A stretch of 40,517 nucleotides of DNA from Streptomyces rishiriensis. GTDB taxonomy: Bacteria; Actinomycetota; Actinomycetes; Streptomycetales; Streptomycetaceae. The notes beneath the pieces were generated by a model. That model made no database searches and was not told the DNA's origin. It was given only the letters and a program-made list of their open reading frames with translations. Below are positions 28,701 to 37,700 of the stretch, one piece after another; within the stretch, counting starts at the first letter, position 1; every line of letters starts with the position of its first letter. A program made the translations under genes and the position numbers. The stretch spans positions 1-40,517 of the forward strand of contig NZ_BEWA01000040.1 in NCBI RefSeq assembly GCF_003112535.1, in the 5' to 3' direction.

Positions 28701-31700
28701 GGTGTAGGACAGCCGGCCGGAGACGACGCTGGCGGCGTTGCCGGTGAGCATGTAGCCCTCGAAGTCCTCGCCGGAGGCGGCGAGCATGCCGGTGTAGTCC
28801 TGGCCGTTGGTGCCGGCGAACACACCGGTCCGGCTGCCGCGCAGCGACCGCGGATCGATCCCCGCCCGCTCGAACGTCTCCCACGCCATTTCCAGCAGGA
28901 GCCGCTGCTGCGGGTCCATCGCCACGGCCTCGCGGGGCGAGATGTTGAAGAACGCCGGGTCGAATCCGCCCGCGTCGTCGAGGAATCCGCCGGTCCGGGT
29001 GTAGACGGCGCCGGCCTTCCCGGGCTCGGGGTGGTAGAGCGCGTCGAGATCCCAGCCGCGGTCCTCGGGGAAGGGGACGAGGCCCTCCTCACCGTCCAGG
29101 AGCATCCGCCACAGCTGGTCGGGGGTGCTGATGCCGCCGGGGAACCGGCACCCCATGGCGACGATGGCGATCGGGTCGTCGTCGACCGGGGTGCGGCGCG
29201 GGGCTTCGTCCGGCGCGGCGGGCGCGGTGTCGTCGGCGACCTGGGTGAGCAGGAAGTCGGCCAGGGCCCGGCAGTCGGGATGGTCGAAGACGAGGGTGCT
29301 CGGCAGGCGCAGGCCGGTGACGCGGTTCATGCCGTTGCGCAGTTCTATGGCGCTGAGCGAGTCGATGCCGAGGTCGGTGAAGGGACGTTCGGGTTCGACG
29401 GCGTCGGCCGAGGGGTATCCGAGGACGCTCGCGACGTGTCCGCGCACGATCTCCAGGGCGGCGCCGGCCCGTTCGTAGTCGGGCAGGGCCGTCAGGTGGG
29501 CGTGGAGCGACGACACCTCGGCGGCATCCTTCGCGTCCTGCGGCGCGGCCTGCAACGCTCGTCGTGCGGCGGGCAGTTCGTCAAGGAGGCGGGTCGGCCG
29601 CGGGGCGGTGAAGGACAGCGCGTAGGTGTCCCAGCGCAGGTCGGTGACGACGACGTGGGTGTCGCCGAGGTCGAGGGCGCGGCCGAGGGCCTCGCAGGCC
29701 TCGGCGGTGCCCATGGGGTGCACTCCGTAACGGCGCATGCGGTCGCCGGCGGCGTCTCCCACCATGCCGCCCTCGGCCCACAGGCCCCAGGAGACGGCCG
29801 TGGCGGGAAGGCCGGCGGCACGGCGTTCGGCGGCGAGGGCGTCGAGATACGCGTTGCCGGGAGCGTAGTTGCCGAGCCCCGCGCCGCCCAGGACGCCCGC
29901 GGTGGAGGAGAACATGACGAAGGCGGAGAGGTCGAGGTCGCGGGTGAGTTCGTGCAGGGCCCGGGCGGCGGCGGCCTTGCCGCGCAGGACCGGTTCCATG
30001 CGGTCGACGCCGAGCGATTCGATCACACCGTCGTCGAGGGCGCCGGCGATGTGGAACACCGCGTCCAGGGGCAGCTCCGCGGGGATCGCGGCGAGCAGGC
30101 CGGCGAGGGCGCTCCGGTCGGACACGTCACAGGCCGCGAGGGTGACGTCGACTCCGCGGGCGGTGAGTTCGTCCCGCAGGTCGACGGCGCCGGGCGCGTC
30201 GGCGCCGCGGCGGCCGGCCAGCACGAGACGGGTCGCGCCGCGGTCGGCGAGCCAACGGGCGACGTGACCGCCCAGGGCTCCCGTGCCGCCGGTGACCAGG
30301 ACGGTGCCGCGGGGCCGCCAGTGCTCGGCGGGGGTGTCCGCGCCCGGGGCGTGGACGAGCCGCCGGCCGTGGGCGCCCGTGGCGCGCAGCGCGATCTGGT
30401 CCTCCTGGCCGGGGGCGGCGAGGACGGCGGTCAGGCGGGTGGCGGAGCGGGCGTCGAGGTCGGCGGGCAGGTCGATCAGGCCGCCCCAGCGCTCGGCGTG
30501 CTCCATGGCGGCGACCCGGCCGAAGCCCCAGACGAGGGCCTGGGCGGCGTCCGGCGCGGGATCGGCCGCGCCCACCGCGACGGCGCCGCGGGTCGCGCAC
30601 CACAGGGGTGCGTCGACGCCGAGGTCGCCGAGCGCCTGCACCAGGGCGAGCGTCGAGGCGAGACCGACCGGGACTGCCGGGTGGGCGGGGTGGTCGCGGG
30701 TGTCGAGTGCGAGCAGGGAGAGCAGGCCGTCGATGCGTCCCGTGCCCTCGTCGGCCGTGAGGAGGCCCGCGAGCGCGGCCCGGTCGGCGCCGCCGTCCGG
30801 CAGGACGATCCGCCGGACCGTGCGGGCGCCGCCCGCGGCCAGCGCGTCGGCGACCGCGTCGGCGACCGCGGTGTGGCCGGCGGCGTCGGCGGGGGCGAGC
30901 AGCAGCCAGGTTCCGGTGAGGGCGGCGGCCGGGCCGGGGTCGAGCGGCGTGAAGGCGACGCGGTAGCGCAAGGCGTCGGTGGTGGCCAGTGCCCGGCGGG
31001 CGCGCCGCCAGTTGCCCAGTGCGGGCAGCACGGTGCTGAGCGGGGCGTCGGCGGGCAGGTCGAGGGCGTCGGTCAGGCTCTCCAGGTCCTCCTGCTCCAC
31101 GGTCTGCCAGAAGCGGGCCTCGACGGAGTCGGCCGTGAGCCCGCCGTCGGCGGCGAGGTCGGCGGCGACCGCCTCCCGCAGCGTCGGCCAGTAACGCCGG
31201 TGTTCGAACGGGTAGGTGGGCAGGTCGGTGCGGGTGGCGCCGGTGCTGGCGAAGAGGGCTTCGAAGTCGATGCCGACGCCGTGCACATGGGCCTCGGCGA
31301 GCGCGTTGAGGAACTGCCTGAGGTCGCCCCGGTCGCGTCGCAGGGAGCCGAGGACGGCACCGTCCGCTCCGGCCGCGTCGAGGGTGTCACGCAGGCCGAC
31401 CGCGAGCACGGGATGCGGTCCGACCTCGATGAAGGTGCGGTGTCCGGCGGCGATCAGGCCGCGCACGGCCTCCTCGAAGCGGACGGTCTCGCGCAGGTTG
31501 GCATACCAGTAGTCGGCGGTCAGCCCGGTGGTGTCGAGCCAGTCGCCGGTGAGGGAGGAGCGGAAGGGGATGTCCGCCTCCCGCGGCGTGATGCCGTCCA
31601 GGGCGGCGAGGACGGTGTCCCGGATCGCCTCGACCTGTGCGGAGTGCGACCCGTAGTCCACGTTGACCTTGCGGGCCCGGATGCCGTCACCGGTGAGGGC

Positions 31701-34700
31701 GACGTGCAGTTCGTCCAGAGCGGCGGCCTCGCCGGAGACGACGACGGACGCGGGTCCGTTGACGGCCGCGACGGCGAGCCGGTCCGCCCATGGCGCCATG
31801 CGGGCGCGGGTGTCGTCGGCCGGCAGCGGCACGGACATCATGCCGCCGGTGCCGGCGATGCCGGTGATGGCCCGGCTGCGCAGGGCGACGACGCGGGCGC
31901 CGTCCTCGAGACTCAGGGCGCCGGCGACGCACGCGGCCGCGATCTCGCCCTGGGAGTGTCCGACGACGGCAGCCGGACGGACGCCGTGGGCTCGCCACAG
32001 GGCGGCGGTCGCCACCATGACGGCCCACAGGGCGGGCTGGACGACATCGACGCGGCCGAGGTCGGCGCCGTCCTCGTCGGCGCGCAGCACCCCTGTCAGG
32101 GACCAGTCGACGTGCGGGGCGAGCGCCCGCTCGCAACGGTCGATCCATTCGGCGAACACCGGTGACTCGTCGAGGAGTTCGCGGGCCATGCCGATCCACT
32201 GGGCGCCCTGTCCCGGGAAGACGAGCACGGGTTCGTCGCCTCCGGGGACGGCCGCGCCGAGCACCGCGGGCGCGGTGAGCGGTCCGTCGGCGGCGAGCGC
32301 GGCGAGCGTCTCGTCGAGCTGGTCCGCGTCGTCGGCCAGGACGGCGGCGCGGTGGGCGAAGGAGGCACGTCCGACGGCGAGGGTGTAGCCGAGGTCGGTG
32401 AGCGATGTGCCGGGCCGGGCGCGCAGGTGGGCGCGCAGCCGGACGGCCTGGGCGCGCAGCGCGGCGGGCGTGCGGGCCGACAGCAGCACGGGGACGGCGG
32501 GCAGCGCGGTCCGCTCGACGGGCAGCGCCGGCGCGTCGGGGGCCTGCTCGACGATGACGTGCGCGTTGGTGCCGCTCATGCCGAAGGAGGACACCCCGGC
32601 GCGGCGGGCGCGGCCGGTGACGGGCCAGGGCTGTTCCTCGCTCAGCAGCCGGACCCGGCCGGCGCTCCAGTCGACGTGCGGGGTCGGGTCGTCCGCGTAC
32701 AGGGTGCGCGGCAGGATCCCTTCGCGCAGGGCCATGACCATCTTGATGACGCCGCCGACGCCCGCGGCGGCCTGGCTGTGCCCGATGTTGGACTTCAGCG
32801 AGCCGAGCCACAGCGGCCGGTCCTCGTCGCGGTCCTGGCCGTAGGCCGCGATCAGCGCCTGGGCCTCGATGGGGTCGCCGAGGGTGGTGCCGGTGCCGTG
32901 CGCCTCCACCGCGTCCACGTCCTGCGGGGACAGCCCCGCCGACGCCAGCGCCTGCCGGATGACCCGCTGCTGCGACGGCCCGTTGGGGGCGGTCAGACCG
33001 TTGGACGCGCCGTCCTGGTTGAGGGCGGAGCCGCTGACGACGGCGAGCACCTGGTGACCGTTGCGGCGCGCGTCGGAGAGGCGTTCCAGGACGATCATGC
33101 CGACGCCCTCGGCCCAGCTCGCGCCGTCGGCGTCCGCGGAGAACGGCTTGCAGCGGCCGTCCTCCGCGAGAGCGCGCTGGCGGCTGAACTCGATGAGCGA
33201 ACCCGGCGTCGACATCACGGTGACACCGCCGGCCAGGGCGAGTTCGCACTCTCCCTGCCGCAGGGACTGCGCGGCCAGGTGCAGGGCGACGAGGGAGGAG
33301 GAGCAGGCGGTGTCGACGGAGACGGCCGGGCCTTCCAGACCGAGGGCGTAGGAGATGCGGCCGGACAGCACGCTGGGCGAGTTGCCGGTGCCCACGTAGC
33401 CCTCGAAGTTGTCGTCGGAGGCGGCGAGGATCGTCACGTAGTCCTGGTAGGTGACGCCGGCGAAGACGCCGGTGTCGGAGCCGCGGGCGGCGACGGGGTC
33501 GACGCCGGCGCGCTCCAGGGCCTCCCAGGACACCTCGAGGAGCAGTCGCTGCTGGGGGTCCATGGCGAGGGCCTCGCGCGGACTGATCGCGAAGAACGCC
33601 GGGTCGAAGCTGCTGGCGTCGTGGAGGAACCCGCCTTCCCGGGTGTAGACCGTGCCGGGGTGGTCGGGGTCGGGGTGGTAGAGCCTCTCGGGGTTCCAGT
33701 TGCGGTCGGTGGGCAGGGGCGAGATGCCGTCCACTCCGGCGCGCACCAGGTCCCACAGGTCCTCGGGACCGGCGATGCCGCCGGGATAGCGGCAGGCCAT
33801 GCCGACGACCGCGATCGGGTCGTCGTCGACGGCGCGGCGGACGCGGGCGGGCACGCCGGTGACGACGGCGCCGAACAGGTCGTCGGCGAGGTGCCGGGCG
33901 AGGACGGCCGGCGTCGGGTGGTCGAAGACGAGGGTGGCGGGCAGGGTGACGCCGAGGGCCGCGCTGAGCCCGTTGCGCAGTTCGACCGCGGTCAGGGAGG
34001 TGAGTCCGAGATCGGTGAAGGGCCTGGCGGGTTCGACCTCGTCGGGACCGCTGTGGCCGAGCACGGCGGCGACCCGGTCCCGCACGGTGGCGAGGAGTGA
34101 GCGCTCGCGTTCCGCGGCCGGCCGGCCGGCCAGCCGTTCGAGGAGGCTGCCGGGGGGCTGGGTACGGGCGGCGGCCCGGCGGCGGCCCGGTTCCGTGACG
34201 GGCGCGGTCTCGGGGCGGGTGGCGGCCGCGGAGGCCGTGGGCGCTCCGGGCACCGGCCGCAGCAGCAGCGATCCGACGGTCAGGACGGGGTCGCCGACCG
34301 CGTCGGCGGCGGTGAGGGACAGCGTGTCCGCTCCGGTGCGCTCCAGGCGGACGCGCAGCGTCGTGGCGCCGGTGGCGAACAGCCGGACCGCGCCCGCGGA
34401 GAACAGCATGCGTCCCTCGCCCAGGCCGTCGAACGCCCCGAGGCCCAACGGGTGCAGGGCGGCGTCGAGCAGGGCCGGGTGCAGGTCGTGGCGGCCGGCG
34501 TCGGCCGTGGCGGACTCGGGGAGCGCGACCTCGGCGTACACGGCGGTCCGGTCCCGCCAGGCTGCCGACAGGCCCTGGAAGACGGGCCCGTAGTCGAGAC
34601 CGGCCTCCCGCAGCCGCGTGTACAGCCCCTCGGTGTCCAGTTCCTCGGCGCCGGGCGGCGGCCATGTCGTCAGGTCGTGGTCCGGCACTGGTTCGGTCTG

Positions 34701-37700
34701 CGCCGTGAGGACACCGGCGGCGTGCCGGTTCCACGGGGCGCCGGTGCCGGCGGCCGGGCGGGCATGGACGGCGAAGGCACGATCACCACGGGCGTCGGGC
34801 GCCTCCACGCGGATCTGCAGAGCGACGCCGTCGTGCTCGGGCAGGGACAGCGGGCGTTCCAGGACCAGTTCCCGAACCTGCGGGCAGCCCGCGTGGGCGC
34901 CGACGGCGAGGGCGAGTTCGAGGAAGGCGGTGCTCGGGACGACGGCCGTGCCGCCGATGCGGTGTGCGGCGAGCCAGCTCGCGGCACGGGTGCCGAGGCG
35001 GCCGGTGAACAGCACGGAGTCGTCGACGGCGGACGGGACGACCGCGCCGAGCAGGGGGTGGTCCGCGGGCATGAGTCCGGCGGCGGCCGGGTCGCCGCCG
35101 GCGGCCCCGGCCTCGATCCAGTACGGCCGGTGCTGGAAGGCGTAGGTGGGCAGCTCCACCGGGCGGGCGCCGGGCGCGGTGGCGTCGAGCACGGCGCGCC
35201 GGTCGACGGGCGCGCCGTGGGCGTGCAGGGCGCCGACCGCGGTCAGGAACGTCTCCGCCTCGTCGCGGTCGTCGCGCAGCGTGGGCACGGCGAGGGGCGC
35301 GCCGTCCTGCCAGGATCCCTGGGCCAGGGCGGTCAGGGTGGTGTCGGGGCCGAGTTCGACGAGGCGCGCGACGCCTTGCTCCTCCAGGGCGGCGACGGCG
35401 TCGGCGAACCGTACGGCGTGCTGCACGTGCCGCACCCAGTACGCGGCGTCCGTCAGCAGGCCGGGTTCGGCGACGCGGCCGGTGAGGTCGGAGACGAGGG
35501 GGACGCGGGGCTCGGAGTACGCGACGGTGTCCGCCACGGCCCGGAAGTCGTCGAGCATCGGCTGCATGCGCGGTGAGTGGAAGGCGTGGCTCACCCGCAG
35601 CCGGGTGGTCTTGCGGCCCTGCTCCGCGAAGTGGGCGGCGACGGCGAGAGCGGCGTCCTCGTCACCGGACACGACCACGGACCGGGGTCCGTTGACGGCG
35701 GCCACGCCGATGGCGTTCTCCCGCCCGGCGAGCAGCGGCAGCACCTCGTCCTCGGAGGCCTGGAGGGCGATCATCGCGCCGCCCTCGGGCAGCGCCTGCA
35801 TCAGCCGGCCGCGGGCCGCGACCAGGCGGCAGGCGTCGGGCAGGCTGAACACCCCGGCCACGTGGGCGGCGGCGATCTCGCCCACGGAGTGCCCGATCAG
35901 GTGGGTGGGCCGCGCCCCGAACGACTCCAGGAGGCGGAAGAGGGCGACCTCCACGGCGAACAGGGCGGGCTGGGCGTACTCGGTGCGGTTCAGGGTGTCC
36001 GCGTCGCCCTCGTGCACCACTTCGGCCAGAGGCCGCGCGAGGAGTCCGTCGAAGTGCCCGCAGACGGCCTCGAAGGCGTCGGCGTACACGGGGAAAGCGT
36101 CGTGCAGTCCGCGGCCCATCCCGGGGCGCTGGGTGCCCTGTCCGGCGAACAGGAACGCGGTGCCGCCCCCGCTCAGGGTGTCCCCGGTGACCACGGCGGG
36201 GTTCGTCCCGCCCGCGGCGAGCACACGCAGTCCGGCCAGCAGCGAGGCCCGGTCGGAACCGGTGACGACGGCGCGGTGTTCGAGCGGCGCACGCGTGAAG
36301 GCGAGGGCGTGCGCGACGTCGGCGACGTCCAGGAGCGGGCGCTGTTCCAGGTGGGCGAGGAGCCGGCTCGCCTGGTCGCGCAGGGCGGGTGCGCTGCGCG
36401 CCGCCAGCAGCCACGGCAGCGCGGTCCCCTGACGGTCCGTACCGCCGGCGCGGGGAGCGCTCGGCTCGTGCCCGGCAGCGGCCGGTTCGGCGAGGATGAC
36501 GTGCGCGTTGGTGCCGGAGACGCCGAACGCGGAGACGCCGGCGCGGCGGGTGCGGTCGCCGGCGTGCCAGGCCACGGCCTCGTCCAGGAGACGGACGCGG
36601 CCGGTGTTCCAGTCGACGCGGGAGGAGGGGCGGCCGGCGTGCAAGGTGGACGGCAGCATTCCGTTGCGCAGGGCGAGGACCATCTTGATGACGCCGACGG
36701 CTCCGGCCGCGGCCTGGGTGTGGCCCAGGTTGGACTTGACGGAGCCGAGCCACAGCGGCCGGTCCTCGTCGCGGTCCTGGCCGTAGGCCGCGATCAGCGC
36801 CTGGGCCTCGATGGGGTCGCCGAGGGTGGTGCCGGTGCCGTGCGCCTCCACCGCGTCCACGTCCTGCGGGGACAGCCCCGCCGACGCCAGCGCCTGCCGG
36901 ATGACCCGCTGCTGCGACGGCCCGTTGGGGGCGGTCAGACCGTTGGACGCGCCGTCCTGGTTGACGGCGGTCCCCTCGACGACGGCCAGCACACGGTGAC
37001 CGTTGCGCCGGGCGTCGGACAGCCGCTCCACGACGAGGATGCCGACACCCTCGGCCCAGCCGGTGCCGTCGGCCTCCTCGGAGAACGCCTTGCACCGGCC
37101 GTCCGGGGCCAGTCCGCCCTGAAGGCTGAACTCGACGAAGGCGCCCGGGTCGGCCATGACCGTCACGCCCCCGGCGAGGGCCAGGTCGCTCTCGCCGGAC
37201 CGCAGCGACTGCGCGGCCAGGTGCAGGGCGACCAGGGAGGAGGAGCAGGCGGTGTCGACGGTGACGGCCGGGCCCTCGAGTCCGAGGGAGTAGGCGATGC
37301 GGCCGGAGACCACGCTGCCCGCCTGGCCGGTCAGCAGATGTCCGCCGAGGCCTTCGGGGATCTCCGTCAGACCGGTGGCGTAGCCGGAGCTGCCGGCGCC
37401 GACGAAGACGCCGGTGCGCGAGCCCTTCAGGGCAGTGGGATCGATGCCCGCGAACTCCAGCGCCTCCCAGGAGGTCTCCAGCACCAGCCGCTGCTGCGGG
37501 TCGAGCGCCTGAGCCTCGCGGGGGCTGATGCCGAAGAACGCGGCGTCGAAGGCGGAGGCCCGGGTCAAAAAGCCGCCGGAACGAGTGTCGCTGACCTCGA
37601 GCAGGGACGTCAGGTCCCAGCCGCGGTCCTCGGGGAACCCGCCGACGGTGTCGCCGCCCGCGGCCAGCAGCTCCCACAGCTGGTCGGGGCCGTCGATGCC

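Larger units (their letters stand above)
22737..29185 (-). other. PKS module M4: KS-AT(malonyl)-DH-ER-KR-ACP (fully reducing)
   Basis: Approximate positions: KS 27901-29179, AT 26560-27588, DH 25690-26510, KR structural part 25060-25650, ER 24110-25056, KR catalytic part 23400-24080, ACP 23010-23235, docking tail 22740-22990. KS has DTACSAS. AT has HAFHS, so malonyl-CoA. DH has His (HALTSTALFP, Ser replacing the motif Gly), YGPLF and DAALH. ER has the medium-chain dehydrogenase fold with NADPH-binding AAAGGVGSAA. KR has TGGLGGLG with LAD in place of LDD. Predicted contribution: a saturated C10-C11 segment. It is the only full reductive loop in the window. Confidence 0.92.
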
